A stretch of DNA of 64,000 bases from Colius striatus (GCF_028858725.1 NC_084790.1:33893031-33957030); one strand, 5' to 3'. Positions 11,629 to 24,512 are shown, counted from the stretch's first letter. A program made the numbers and translations. The notes: generated from the sequence alone by a model not told the origin.

Positions 11629-13600
11629 TCACTGAATGATAGAATCTCAAGGGCTGGAAGGGACCTTGAAAGCTCATGCAGTCCAATGCTCCTGCCAGAG
11701 CCAGACCTCCTAGAGTAGGTCACACATGAACTTGTTCAGGTGGGTTTTGAATGTCCCCAGAGAAGGAGACTCCACAACCCAATCTGGGTAGTCTGTTCCA
11801 GTGCCTCATCACCTGAACAGTAAAGTATTTCGTTATGTTACTTTGGAACCTCTTACGTTCCAGCTTATATCAACTGTCCCTTGTCCTATCATTGGACATC
11901 ACTGAGAAGAGCCTGGCTCCATCCTCCTGATACCCACCCTTTACATGTTTGTAAACATTAATGAGGTCACCCCTCAGTCTCCTCCAAGCTGAAGAGCCCC
12001 AGATCCCTCAGACTTTCATCATAAAGGAGATGTTCCACTCCATCATCTTGGTGGCCCTGCACTGAACTCTCTCCAGCAGCCCCCTGTCCTTGAACTGAGG
12101 GGCCCAGAAATGCACATAATATTCCAGATGTGGTCTCATGAGGGCAGAGTAGAGGGGGAAGAGAATCTCTCTCAACCTACTCCCCACAGCCCTTCTAATA
12201 CACCCCAGGATGCCCTTGGCCTTCTTGGCCATGAGGGCACATGTTCATCCTGTTGTCCACCAAGACCACCAAGTCCCTTTTCCCTACACTACTCTCTAAC
12301 AGTTTCATTCCCCAGCCTGTACTGGCACATGGGATTATTCTTTCCCAGATGCAAGACTCTACACCTACCCTTGTTGAATTACATTAGATTTCTCCCCACC
12401 CAACTCTCCAGCCTGTCCAGGCCTCGCTGAATGGCAGCACAGCCTTCTGCTGTGTCAGCTACTCCCCCCAGTTTAGTATCGTCAGCAAACTTGCTGACAG
12501 TGCCCTCTGTTCCCTCATCAAGGTCATTAATTAATACATTGACCAGTAACAGTCCCAGCATCAGCGCCTGAGGGACTCCACTAGATACAGGCCTCCAACT
12601 AGACCCTGACCCACTGATCACAACTTTCTGCCTTCTTCCCTTCAACTAGTTAACAATCCACCTCACTGTCTGCTCATCCAGCTCATACATTCTCAGTTTT
12701 GCTGTTAGGATGCTGTGGAAAATGTCAAATATTTTACTGAAATCAAGATAAACCACATGCACTGCACTACCGTCATCTATCCAGCTGGTTACATCTTCAT
12801 CAAAGGCTATCAGGTTGGTCAAACATGACTTCCCCTTGGTAAAGCCATGTTGACTGCTCCTAATGACCCTATTGTCCTTGTAGACAAGGAAATGCCTGTA
12901 GATAGCACCCAGGATAAGTCACTCAGTCACCTTTCCAGGGATGGAGGTGAGGCTGACTGGTCTGTAGTTCCCTGGCTCCTCCTTCTTGCCCTTTTTGAAG
13001 ACTGGATTGACATTTGCTTTCCTCCAGTCCTCAGGCACCTCTCCTGTTCTCAACAACTTACTGAAGATGATGGAGATTGGTTTAGCAATGAGCTCCACCA
13101 GCTCCCTCAGCACCCGTGGGTGCATCCCATCAGGGTCTGTGGATTTACGTACATCTAGATTGCTCAACTGATCCTTAACCCAGTCCTCATCAACCAAACA
13201 AAATTCCTCCTTTAACCTGACTTCCTCTGGAGTCTGGGGCTCCTGAGATATCTCCAGCAGTATAGACAGAGGCAAAGAAGGCATTCAGTAACTCTGCCTT
13301 CTCTGTATCCTCTCACCAGGGCACCTGCCTCATTCAACAGTGGGCCTACATTGCCTCTAGCGTTAGTTTTATCTGCAATGTATTTGAAGAAGCCCTTCTT
13401 CTTGTTCTTGACCTCCCTTGCAAGGTACAACTTCGAGGCTTTAGCTTTCCTAGTTACCTCCCTACATCCTCTGATGACCACTCCATGATCCCAAACAGGG
13501 CTAAAGCTCCCACTAAATGGAGGCAGACCCCAGACAGCTTTCTCTGAAGGGCTCAAATCCATTAGTCTCACTTGTCTTCTTCACTACGTGTTTTCTCCAG
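11629..13600 (-). mobile_element. 5'-truncated CR1 LINE with decayed reverse transcriptase
   Basis: On the minus strand this is the 3' two kilobases of a CR1 retrotransposon. Conceptual translation gives the stretch before the polymerase (KKGFFKYIADKTNARGNVG near 13390), then DPDGMHPRVLRELVE, EDWRKANVNPVFKKGKKE and GNYRPVSLTS near 12925-13100, a YLDFSKIFD-like motif near 12740, and the FADDTKLGG active-site block (within 12379-12645). The 3' UTR ends at about 11632 in a degenerate CR1 terminus. Frameshifts separate the frames at 13212-13571, 12919-13284 and 12379-12645, so it is inactive. Truncation at the 5' end is normal for target-primed CR1 insertion. Confidence 0.93.
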
Positions 13601-15349
13601 GGTACTCATTTGAAGAGTTACTACAGATTTGAAGGTTTTGCTTAGCACAAATATGAGCCCAAAATGCTCCAAGGCATTGGAGCAGGAAAGGCATTGGAAA
13701 ACATTTTTTAGATAGACACTTGTTTAGTGTCTTTTCATTTAGAAGACATTTTTAACTTTTAAAGTACCATGGAGGTGTACTTGAGAACTCTCTCCTGGTC
13801 TATTTAGCAAGGCCCAAGTAAGGCGTGAGCACAACAGGTTTCAATTTTGTTTGAATGAAATTTATTGCCTTTCCAGCAGGTGCCAATAACCAGTACTTTT
13901 GTTCATTAACAAATGTCTGCTGTATGAGCCTTTCAAACTGGAAAGAATATTTTAACTCTCATCACTTTGGCTCCACTATTACTCAAGAGCCTAAAAAACC
14001 TTGTAATTTCTTTTGATAAACATGGAGGCATTGAGCACAGCACAAAGGAGCTTGAAGGCTGAGGCAATTTTGGGTAAAGAGAAAACCTCAAGTGCAGATA
14101 TTACCCTTTGTTTCTAACAGCATAGCTGTTAGCACATTGCACAAGGAAGAGAATTTCAGTACATTAAGGGTAATGTTTTAGAATTAATGCAGGCTAGACA
14201 TATTTTGGTTTGGTTTTTAGATGAAGAGCCATGCAGAGCTATCAAACTGTGTGTGTGCATGCATGTGTGATGTGTGTGTTAAACTCCTTACCTAAGTGGT
14301 ATCAACTTCAGTAATAAGGTGGACTTAGAAAATGCTGCAGCAGCCTAAGCAGTGAATAGAAACTTCTGTCCTTTAGGACTGCACAGTGAAAGAGAGATAG
14401 GCCTGTTAACTGCCGCCTTGAAGCAATAGGAAGAGCAAAAAGAAAGAGCATGAAAATTTTACCATGCTGTGGATTAAGACACTTTTTGTCATGTATCATT
14501 TTATGGTTTTGGGGGGGACTTTGCAGTTTTATCAACACATATTACAGAAAAAGTGGTAGAAATAGGGATGTGCTCACATAAACAGAGAAAGGTCCACTCT
14601 CGATGCTGCAAGCAGAGCTGCAGGGATGGCCCCGGGGTTTAGCATGGAAATTGAGCACTAGTTTTATCATCCTTATAGGCTAGGCTGTCCCTAGCCCGTG
14701 GTACATTTTTCTTTTCAGAATAGCCTCCAGGAGCTTGCAAAAATAATTTGCAAACTGCTGATGCTCCAGCCCGTAACAAAACTATCCCCTACCTACCACC
14801 TGACATGGTTTCACCTATGCTGGCCTGAGGTGCAAGTCCCTCCTCTTCCTGTCATCTTCTCCGCATGTAGCCTTGTCTTGGAGGGAAGGCAGGCAGTTGG
14901 TTATCCTCTACTTCAGCTGCCAGGCCTATCGTATCATCACCCTTCTGCTCACCACGGCTTCATATAGTTGCCACCTCCTCACAACTACAGGATGAAAATC
15001 TTTAAATTTCCACTGCAAAGAACATAAAAGCTTCTTTAAAGAAATGGAGGAAAATGTGGACTCAAACATAAATCATGATGTCTGGCACACAGATGACAAT
15101 CTGTTGGTTAATTATGTTGTTTTGTTTCCAAGTGGCTGCTACTAAAGCCTGTCGGAAATGACACATTCTCCCATTTGAAAGTCAGGTGGCAGACCCCAGC
15201 TTCTATGCAAGTTTGTGAGCACCTGCCTTTCAGCAGGCAGTTTCCACAGACCAGGCTCTCAGCCTCCTGTGACTCCAGTTGCCCTCACTGTCTCCACCTA
15301 AGTTAAAGAGATTGTTAAAAAAAATGCATGGCCATTCAGGTACAAAATC
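13601..15349. other. Intergenic, no gene seen
   Basis: Unique-looking sequence with a short (TG)n-like patch near 14250-14280. No exon recognised. Confidence 0.55.
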
Positions 15350-15417
15350 TGAATGGGGAGTTGGACTAGATGATCCCTAAAGGTCCCTTCCAACCCTACC
15401 ATTCTATGATTCTATGA
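15350..15417 (+). mobile_element. CR1 3'-end fragment
   Basis: GGAGTTGGACTAGATGATCC...GGTCCCTTCCAACCCTACC followed by ATTCTATG repeated twice: the last ~65 bp of a CR1 element, ending in the diagnostic octamer. Confidence 0.92.
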
Positions 15418-18400
15418 AAACTACAAATCTTAAATGCTCAGGCAGGCAAGAAGCATGGGTACACCCCGCTTGGATGAATTGCTGCCGTGGTCTCTCCTGT
15501 CCATGCTGCAGCACAGCTGAGACACGGAGCTTGCAGGCCCCTGCACCACATGCCCAGCTCCCTGGCTGCAGGCACTTGCTTCTGCTCTGAAAGCTTGGGG
15601 AGCAGCTTTCCTCACACAATAGTTCTCCATGCTCCTTCACTGTTTCCAAACTCTTCTGCCCCTTGTTCATAGCTCACTCTTTATGTTTAGCTGCCTTATA
15701 CCCAGAACTAGTTTGGTCCCCCTGGAGCAGAGAATGAACTCTGCAAGGAGCAAGTTGAGTAGCCTGTGTCAAGAGGCAAACAGGGAATAACAGCGGCTTT
15801 AATCCCAAAGAAGTGTTGGTCAAGCGGTAGCAGTTCCTTCCTGAAGTATTGACATGGTTGAGGCTGTGCAGGTCTCCAGTGCAACATCAGCTGCCATAGA
15901 GCAGAGCCTAGCACATAGGAAGATTTGAAAGCCTACACCTTGATGATAGAAATTCAGCAAGATCAATCCCACCACAAATGGGGAAGCCAAGGCAGAGCAG
16001 AAGAACATTGATATGCAGGCTTGCACCCACACATATCATTTCTTCCCTTGGCTCAGCTGGACAGGCAGAGCACAAGCCATCATGGAACCTCATACACTGC
16101 TGCTTTAAATAGCAGCTAATCCCCAAAGTTCACAAACTCAACAGAAAGCTGGCTGAGGAAAAACATTTGACAGCCTGTAAATCCCAAATTAATTCATTCT
16201 GATTGTGGCTGCCAAATTATGTCAGGTGGATTAATGGCAGCAGATAGTAGGCAACCAAACATAAAGGTTGGCTTTCAGCTTGTCATTTAGTTCACCAGAA
16301 GACATCTCAACAGAGAACTCCAGCTGCTCAGACCCTGAAGCAGCCTTTGTAAGACAGGAAGCCGGGGGCTGGGGCCTCAATTCAGCACCATGTGTGGGCA
16401 CGTACCTGCTCTCTGGGCCATGTTGAAAACCCATTGAAATAACTGTGGAGAGGCTCTGCTGACCTAGGGTTGAGTTTTATACCCTGCTGCAGCAGACAGT
16501 GTAGCTGCTCACCCTCCTGTAGTGCAATGTGGTTGCCTTGGAATAACACCAAAACCTGATCTCAACCATCCACATCTGCAGAGGCTGACCTTCTCACGAA
16601 GGATCTCAGCAGCTCTCATGATCTGCCTGCCACGTTCAAGCTGACTCACCCTATTTGAGGCCCCCCTGGATAGATTATCATGAGACAGAATCAGCAGAGA
16701 CTTCCATGCAATGCTAGTGCTCAGAAACCTCACACATGCGAGGTTTCTGTCTTCCCTCACAACCCACCTGTGTTGCCAAAAATTCATTATATGAAAAAAG
16801 TAATAAATCTCCCAAACCAGCACATGGGAAACTACTGGTGCTTTTCCATGCCAGAGAATCTAGCCACAGAAATAGTCAGAAATTTAGAGCACAGAAATTA
16901 AGAATTTCATCCTTTGGCACTCCTGGGGTCCTCTAGGCAATGTCCCCAGGGAGCTGCATGCTGTCAACTGAGTCTTTGCTTTCATTGGCTGAATTATAGA
17001 GAGTGGGATGCCCAGCAACACCTTCCTCACATGAGGTCTGTGCATACTTTCAGAAAACTGTTCTTAAGAGGCTACAAGCCCATTGTGACTCTGTGGCTTT
17101 TCTTTCAGGCTTTAGCTCTGGACCAGTCATAATCTTGATCACTCCACACACCTAGATTTTTTTGGGTTTGCCATTTCTTTACAAATTCTGTCTGAGATCA
17201 TGAAAACATTTGGTCTTGAGGTCAGGAAAATCTTCAGCAGTTGGAAGGAACCATTGAAATGTGGCCTCTCACACACCAGAGGATCAGACACACCAGCAAA
17301 ATCACTCCTGCCAAGACACTTAGATGATCATGAATATTCATATGTCAGGATGGCACTGCTGAGCCATGTCTAAAAGGACAACAGCCTCAAAGGACACCAG
17401 TGGAAAGCTCCTCACAGAGCTGCAAGGATCACAGAGCCCTTCCTTCCTACACATCAGACGGGAGGGAGGTGTTTCCAGGGCTTTGTCCAGCCTGCCTGCA
17501 GTGAAGCAAGCTGGCTTCTACCACAAGCCCTTGAAGAAGGCTGCATATTAGGAGACATACTTAGCCAGGATTTCTGGAAAGTTGCACAGGTTTTCTTCTG
17601 TTTTCCCTGTCCCTGCCTTTTACCACTGGTATTTCCTTAACACACATATTTTGTGTACACACACATACAAGAACTGGTCTGATTTTTTACTTTAGCTAAT
17701 AACATTTGTTCTCTCCCCTTGCAAGCCTTGCCTTCTTTCAGCCATTACATGAAATCATGCACTTTCCAGATCCAGCCTGCAAAGAACTATCCCTGTGTAT
17801 CTTGTCTAGATCACTGCAGGTCATACTGTGAGCTGTGCTGAGGACAGCTCTGCTTGGTTTCTTACAAAATTCTTCACCTGCATAACACTTGAAAATATTC
17901 ATAGCACACAGAAGACAGCTCACTAATTGGTAAGGAGAGACCTCAGCTCCAATGGACACTTTGCCTCATACAAAGGAGAACAGTCAACAGAAGAGGTATC
18001 ATACTGATGGTAGTGGAGTAAGTGCTTGTGGCTGCCTGGGAGCTGAAGAGACTCATACAACTATCCTCTTGTCTTCCTCATGTTGAGTGCTCTGAATGGA
18101 GGGCTCTAAAGAAAGAGCTGCCGCTGCCACTTTTCAGCCCCACTTGGTGACTGATTCAAAGTTCTCTATTTCTTCTCCAACCATCAAATCATAGTGGTGA
18201 ATTCACCCTGAAGTGGGGAAGCTGAGCATGGCTAGAAGCTTGTTTTCCTCCAAATATATCCCTCAAACACAGCAGAGAAAAGGATAGGTTAACTCCTTCC
18301 TTTGTGCCCTTCTCATGCCTCTTCCTGCCGGAACAGAGCCTGGATTAGATACAGTAGCCAGGCAGTAGCCTGGCCACTGGCCTCATCAGTTACCAGACTC

Positions 18401-19289
18401 AAATACTCGAGTTTTCGAAAGTGCTGGCTCACATGACAGGCAACAGTTATGAAGAAGTGTGCAGAAGAGTATCTCTGTCATTTAATTTACTGGAACAGGA
18501 TCCCAGACGCTCCACCCACATTCCGTGTGTGTACATACCAACTAAGCAGTAATTGCCCTGTGGAAACAGAGGCTTAAGACTACTATCTAAGAAATGCTTT
18601 TCACCCTCTTGAAAAATAGCATAATTTCTTTCAGCATAGCTATGTGAAATGCAGGAGATGGACAAACACATAGACAGAAATGCATAGGCAAAGCTATGAG
18701 ATGCACCTTGAAAAAGGCACACAATATTGGTGTTAGCACAAGCTGGCTTGTGTACACCTGGATAGGGCAAGGGCTCAGCAGCTGCAGTAGATGTAGCAAA
18801 AGAGAGTAGAAGTTGTCTGAGGCATAAAAGGGATGTCAAAGAAATAGGCAAAATGAGCAAATACACCAGCTGTCTTTCACTTGCAGTGATCTTGTGATTT
18901 CCTGTAAGAAGGCAGGTCCAGAAAAAAAATACTTTCCCAGATATAATACCTCTCTGCAGACTGCTGTGTTTTTAATTTCACAAGCAAAACTCTCTCTCCT
19001 TAAAGCAAAGAAATTCCCTTTCAAGGAGTCACTTGCAAGGCTTTTGTCTTGGTCCTTCTTAAAACAAACTTCCCTCCTTCACCCATAAGCTGTGAGAGAA
19101 CCTTTCCTCAGACGTTACCTTCAGGGAGCAAGCAACGCATTGAAGTAAGAGCTCTCAAATTAGTATTCTGTAAACATTCATGCATGAAAAAGGAAATTGC
19201 TCTGTGCTATCAGCTCTAGCAATGCTCAGTGTAATGTCTATGGATATTTGCACATTACATTTACAGCTTTCCCAGCCTCTCTCTGTTTT
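15418..19289. other. Long intergenic stretch, no gene seen
   Basis: About 3.9 kb. No repeat terminus, RNA gene or protein-like exon stands out. The short frames have no recognised motif. Confidence 0.5.
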
Positions 19290-19900
19290 TAATAGAATCA
19301 TAGAATGATTTGGGTTGGAAGGGACCCTTAAAGGTTATCTAGTCCAGCCCTCTCCCTGTAATAAGCACATTTTCAACTAAATCAGATTGTTCAGAGCCCT
19401 GTCCAACCTGACCTTCAATATTTCCAGGGATGGGCCGTCTACTGCCTCACTGGACAATCTGTTCCAGTTTTTCACCACCCCCATTGTAAAAATTTCTTCC
19501 TTAGATTTAGTCTGAATCTAACCTCTTTTAGTTTAGTTACATCACTATAGGCTTTGCTAAAAAGTTTGTCTTCTCCTTTCTTATAAACTCCCTTCAGTAT
19601 AAGCCCTGCAATAAATGAACGGGCTGGCCAGATGGGTTGTTGAGTCTCCTCTGGAGACATTCAAAACCCACCTGGACAAGTTCGTGTGTAACCTGTTCTA
19701 GATGGTCCTGCTCTGGCAGGGGGGTTGGAGTAGATGATCTTTTGAGGTCCCTTCCAACCCTTGAGATTCTGTGATTCTGTGAATAAGATCTCCCCAGAGA
19801 TTTCTCCTCTCCAGGTCGGACAACCTCAATTCTCACAGGCGAGGTGCTCCAGCCCTCTGATCATTTTTGTGTTCCTTGTCTGGACCTGCTATAATAGACT
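19290..19900 (-). mobile_element. Old CR1 3' region, split by a younger CR1
   Basis: The minus-strand element starts at its 3' end with AATAGAATCATAGAATGATT and runs through the conserved CR1 3' UTR (for example CTGTTCCAGTTTTTCACC near 19460) to about 19612. It resumes after a 170-bp insertion at about 19784 with TCTCCCCAGAGATTTCTCCT, also CR1 on the minus strand. The two halves are consecutive parts of one CR1 copy. Confidence 0.85.
19613..19783 (+). mobile_element. Young CR1 tail nested in an older CR1
   Basis: Plus-strand CR1 3' end: ACGGGCTGGCCAGATGG..., then TGGAGACATTCAAAACCCACC, then GGTCCCTTCCAACCC and two ATTCTGTG octamers. It sits inside the minus-strand CR1 at 19290-19900. AATAA occurs at both junctions, compatible with a short target duplication. 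Confidence 0.85.
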
Positions 19901-20394
19901 CCTGTCTGCTTTGTACTGTCTTTCTATCCCCACTACATCAAGACACAACACTCTGTAGCTGCGAGGGTGACCATGAGAGAATCCCATTAAATACTGGCTT
20001 GTCAGCAAATTGGGCTAAAGATTAATAGGTAACAAAAAACCCTATGGTTTATGGGATCTCACCACCTTAAGCTTGCCATGTCAGATGCTGCTCATAAAAA
20101 GTCATGCACTGTGGGACAGAATGTTCCTCAAAATGGAGATGGAAGATGGAGAGTGCTCAGTAAAAGCAGGCAGTTTGCATTGACAGCTCTTACAAATGCT
20201 GCAGGTCTTTGAACTGATCTCAATTTCCAGCACCTCTCATTCTGTCCGGTCTATTGTTCCAAACCTCTCCTTATTTTCTTGATATTTCAAATCAGGAACA
20301 GCATGGAGTGAGGCTAGTCACAGCAAGCCTTCTACAAACTCCTTGTAAACAAATTTCAACCTACCTTTTTCATGTTACCACCAGCAAGTTGAAA
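19901..20394. other. Intergenic, no gene seen
   Basis: Unique spacer between the CR1 pair and LTR-A copy 1. No coding signal. Confidence 0.5.
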
Positions 20395-20399
20395 GATCA

Positions 20400-21655
20400 T
20401 GTCATGGTTTGGCCCAGCCAGCAATGAAGCACCATGTCAGTCTCTCACTCGGTGCCTCCCATTCACCCCCACCCTCATTAGGATGGCAGAGGCCCCAGCA
20501 AAATGGGAGTAAAAAGATAAGCAAGGTTGTTGTGGATTGAGACAAGGGCAGGGAGGGCTCGCTGCCAATTACAAAACAGACTCCAGTACTCGACATAGAG
20601 AGTAAAGTAGGAAAGTTTATTCTACAAGAAACAGAACGGAATAAAAGCAAAAAGGGAGTAGGATGATGAGAAAATTACAACCAGCACCTTAAGATCTCCC
20701 TCCCCCATCCCTCCTTTCTTCGCAGGCCCAGCTCACTGCTCCCGATATCTCTACCTCCTTCCCCATCAATGGCTCAGGGGGGCAGGGAATGGGGAATGTG
20801 GTCAGTCTCTCACAGATGGGCTCTGCCACTTCTGTCTTCTCAGATAAGGACAACTCCTGGCATTCTTCTCCTGCTCCAACATGGGGCTCCTCCCCCAGGA
20901 CACAGTCCTTTACGAACTTCTCTGGTGTGGATTCTTCCCAGCAGCTGCGGTTTCTGCTGATACAGGGTCCCTCACACGGGACACAGTCCTTAGTGAATAT
21001 CTCTGGTGTGGGTTCCTCTCCACAGTTGCAGCTTCTGTGAATATTGGGTCCCTCCCTCAGGACATGGCCTCTTCCAGCCTTAGTTTTAATGAAGAAAATC
21101 ACTGCCCCTGGCTTGGGGCCTTTAATGAAGTGAATCATTGCCCCTGGCTCAGGGTTCGTAATGAAGTGATTGGGTTCCTCTCACAGTACATGGCCTCCTC
21201 CAGCCATAGTCACTGCCCCTGGCTCGGGATTCTTAGCAAAATGTGTCTTTGCCTCTGATACGGGGCCTGTAGCAAAATGAGTCACTGCCCCTGATACAAA
21301 GTCATTATCAAAATGAGTCTCTGCCACTGATACGGGGTCTTTAGCAAAATGCAAACAAATCTCAGCTTCACCAGTCCTCCCCACAGGATGCAGGGGAGTC
21401 TTTGCTCCAGCACACCTCCTCCTCTCTTCCCTTGCTGACCTTGAAGTCTGCATGGTTGTTTCTCTCACTCTTCCCACTCCTTGCACCACCACCAGCCAGA
21501 AAAGAAGAAGGGACAGAAGAAAGGAAACAGGAAGAACCCTCCTCTTCCGGCTTCTTAAAAAGTGATTGTGGAGGTGTCTAATTGGCTCAGCCCCAGAAGT
21601 GGGTCTGGCTCAGAGCTGGGGAGAGTTTCGAGCAACTTCTTACAGGAGACATCTT
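20400..21655 (-). mobile_element. LTR-A copy 1, main part (split by the NUMT)
   Basis: On the minus strand this is a solo LTR whose 3' terminus (...GGGCCAAACCATGACA) lies at 20400. It has a poly(A)-signal region near 20640, the tandem-repeat region with the LTR-A reading frame in two pieces (21181-21492 and 20689-21138, separated by a stop/frameshift), and then the U3 start, which breaks off at 21655. The missing first ~43 bp lie at 34364-34406. GATCA at 20395-20399 is one half of its target duplication; the other half is at 34407-34411. About 7 bp of LTR are absent at the break. Confidence 0.9.
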
Positions 21656-22240
21656 GGCCTATGTTGTTTGTGAATTTTTGGTGAATAAACAAATGATGGG
21701 AAATGAAAAAAATTTTAGGGGAAATTTAGGAGAGTGTGTACATGAAGTTAATATGAAAAATGTGTGAAAAATGTGTAAAATGATGTTTTTGTTCTAGGGG
21801 AAATTAGGCAGTGATGGAAAGTGTGAACATGTGTTGATGTGATGGCAAAAATGAAAAAATTTTTGGTGTCGTATCTAGGAGGATTCCTCTAGCCAAATTG
21901 GCAAATAGCAGAAAAGTTAGAGGAAGCAAAAATAGAAAACGTTATGTCTTTTGAGCATTAATTAAATAACCTCATATATTGAAGGATATAAAACAGGCAT
22001 GAGAAATGCATGACAAAATGCATCAGTATCAAAATGATTCCCCGGACACCTGACACCGTCTCATTCAGTAAATCCGAAGGAAAGACAGGAATTGACCGAA
22101 GTCCACCAATGCCCACGTCACGCAATAGTAAGCTCTTGCAGCGCTGGCAGGGTCCGGTGAAGTTGCCCGAAAAAAAAAGGGAACCAAAAGTAGAGAACCG
22201 GCCAGTGACACGATAAAGAAACCAAATGTTGATAACACAC
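21656..22240 (-). pseudogene. Inverted mitochondrial control-region fragment
   Basis: Read on the minus strand, 22000-22090 gives AATGAGACGGTG, then GGGGAATCATTTTGATACTG and ATGCATTTTG. This matches the end of the avian control-region central domain and the CSB-1 / bird similarity box (commonly AATGAGACGG..., ACTGATGCACTTTG). The central-domain T-run followed by CGGGCAACTTCACCGG lies near 22155-22180. Past CSB-1 the minus strand is A+T-rich, like domain III. Orientation is opposite to the 16S-ND5 part, and tRNA-Phe, 12S and tRNA-Val are missing. The junction to 16S lies at roughly 22230-22260. The membrane-protein-like frame on this strand is a by-product. Confidence 0.75.
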
Positions 22241-22249
22241 AACCCACAT

Positions 22250-23391
22250 GAAGTAAGTCAAGAGCAATTTAAAGGAGGTACAGCCCCTTTAAAAAAGAAC
22301 ACAACCTCCTACAGCAGATAACTAACCATCTCACCCAACTGTGGGCCTTAAAGCAGCCATCAATAAAGAGTGCGTCAAAGCTCTAAACTAAAAATCCACA
22401 AACAACATGACTCCCTTTATCAATTAACAGGCTAATCTATCACAATAGAAGAATTAATGCTGAAATAAGTAACTTGGGGCCTCCCTCTCAAGCACAAGCT
22501 TACATCAACACATTATTAACAAAAAACAATACCTCAACTCAAACAAGCCCACATATTGACCTACATTGTTAACCCAACTCAGGAGTGCTCATTAGAAAGA
22601 TTAAAATCTGTAGAAGGACTAGGCGAACCCAGGACCTGACTATTTACCAAAAACATAGGCTTCAGCTAACCAAGTATTGAAGATGACGCCTGCCCAGTGA
22701 CACTAAGTTCGACGGCCCCGGTACCCTAACTGTGCGAAGGTAGCGCCATCAATTGTCTCACAAATAGAGACTTGTATGAATGGCTAAATGAGGCCCTAAC
22801 TAGAGGTGATCGGTGAAATTGATCTTCCTGTGCAAAAGCAGGAGTAATAACATAGGACAAGAAGACCCTGTGGAACTTAAAAATCATTAGCCACCCCAAA
22901 CATCCCAACATCCCTCACTGGGGTCACAGACTAACCGAAACTTGGCTAACATTTTTTGGTTGGGGCGACCTTGGAGAAAAACAAATCCTCCAAAAACAAG
23001 ACTTCACCTCTTGATCAAGAACAAGCCCTCAACATACCAACAGTAACCAGACCCAATATAATTGATTAATGAACGAAGCTACCCCAGGAATAACAGCACA
23101 ATCCCCTCCAAGAGCCCATATCAACACAGGGGCTTACGACTTTGATGTTGGATCAGGACATCCTAGTGGTGCAGCCACTACTAAGGGTTTGTTTGTTCAA
23201 CAATTAACAGTCCTACGTGATCTGAGTTCAGACCGGAGTAATCCAAGTTGGTTTATATCTATGATAAACTTCTCCTAGTACGAAAGGACCAGAAAGGTGG
23301 GGCCAATACAACAAGCATGCCCCCGCTTTAAATAATGAACCCAACTAAATTATGAAAAGAATAACCACTCTCCCCTAGACAAGGGCATTAC
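22250..23391 (+). pseudogene. 16S rRNA pseudogene, 5'-truncated
   Basis: The 3' two-thirds of mitochondrial large-subunit rRNA. Landmarks are GGTACAGCCCCTTTAAAAAA (22276), AAAGAGTGCGTCAAAGCTC (22364), the peptidyl-transferase stretch GTACCCTAACTGTGCGAAGG (22721) and CCTAGTACGAAAGGACC (23274), ending just before tRNA-Leu. Roughly the first third of the normal gene is absent because the NUMT begins inside it. It would not be transcribed as rRNA in the nucleus. Confidence 0.95.
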
Positions 23392-23466
23392 ACTAGCGTG
23401 GCAGAGCTCGGCAAATGCAAAAGGCTTAAGCCCTTTATCCAGAGGTTCAAATCCTCTCCCTAGCTC
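23392..23466 (+). pseudogene. tRNA-Leu(UUR) pseudogene
   Basis: CTAGCGTGGCAGAGCTCGGC opens the cloverleaf; anticodon TAA lies in GGCTTAAGCC, and the T arm is AGAGGTTCAAATCCTCT. Structure is nearly intact and directly follows 16S. Confidence 0.93.
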
Positions 23467-23476
23467 TGAAACACCA

Positions 23477-24431
23477 ATGACCCTGCCCATGTCCATAGTC
23501 CAGCTAATCCTATTCTTATACTACACAATCCCAATTCTAATCACCGTCACCTTCCTAACATTAGTAGAATGAAAAATTCTAAGTTACATGCAATCTCGAA
23601 AAGGAGCAAACATCATAGGCCCATGCGGACGGAGTTAAACTATTCATCAAATAACTCATTAAACCATCAACCTCGTCACCTATCCTTTTCCTAATTACCC
23701 CAATACTAGCCCTCCTCCTAGCAATCACAATCTTGGCCCTTCTCCCTCTCCTCTTTTCACTCACTGACCTGAACTTAGGATTTTTATTTCTTCTAGCAAT
23801 GTCAAGCCTAACAGTATACTCGACCCTGTGGTCAGGTTGAGCATCCAATTCAAAGTATGCCCTAATCGGCTCCCTGCGAGCGGTAGCACAAACCATTTCT
23901 TACGAGGTAACCCTAGACATTAATCTCTTTTCAGTAGTTATCCTCAGTGGTAACTATACCATAACCACCCTAGCCACCACCCAAGAACCCCTATACCTGA
24001 TCTTCTCCTCATGACCTCTCGCAATAAAGTGATTCATTTCAACACTCACCGAAACAAATTGTGCCCCATTCGATATAACTGAAGGAGAATCAGAACTTCT
24101 ATCTGGCTTTAACGTAGAATGTGCCACAGGCCCATTTGCTCTATTTTTTCTAGCAAAATATGCAAACATCATACTAATAAATGCACTAACTACCATCCTA
24201 TTTTTTAATCCCAGCAGCATTAACCTACCACAAGAATTATTCCAAACACCTCTCGCTATAAAAACAATACTTCTCTCCTCAGGCTTCCTATGAATTCGAG
24301 CTTCATACCCACGATTCCGATATGATCAACTCATACATCTCTCATGGAAGAACTTTCTGCCCCTTACACTAGCACTATGCCTTTGACACACCAGCATACC
24401 AATTTGCTACGCAGGCCTGCCTCCTTGTCTA
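23477..24431 (+). pseudogene. ND1 pseudogene
   Basis: NADH dehydrogenase subunit 1 (membrane arm of complex I). Under the mitochondrial code it is recognisable through VEWKILSYMQSRKGANIMGP, then a deletion of about 20 bp near 23622 shifts the frame and creates TAA stops. Beyond it [20 protein letters not shown] (about 23775) and the C-terminal WHTSMPICYAGLPPCL remain readable. At 955 bp it is about 20 bp shorter than usual. It lies between tRNA-Leu and tRNA-Ile as in mtDNA. Confidence 0.93.
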
Positions 24432-24505
24432 AGGAAATGTGCCTGAATGTTAAAGGGTCACTATGATAAAGTGAACATAGAGGTTTACCAATCCTCTCAT
24501 TTCCT
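24432..24505 (+). pseudogene. tRNA-Ile pseudogene
   Basis: Acceptor strands AGGAAAT (24432) and ATTTCCT (24499-24505) pair fully; anticodon GAT lies in CTATGATAAA. Cloverleaf intact. Confidence 0.92.
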
Positions 24506-24512
24506 TAACAAC

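Noticed and set aside
12379-13571. Minus-strand frames as a host gene
   Set aside because: They contain CR1 reverse-transcriptase motifs ([19 protein letters not shown]) with frameshifts.
22010-22247. A membrane-protein-like frame on the minus strand
   Set aside because: The DNA matches the mitochondrial control region, which is non-coding.
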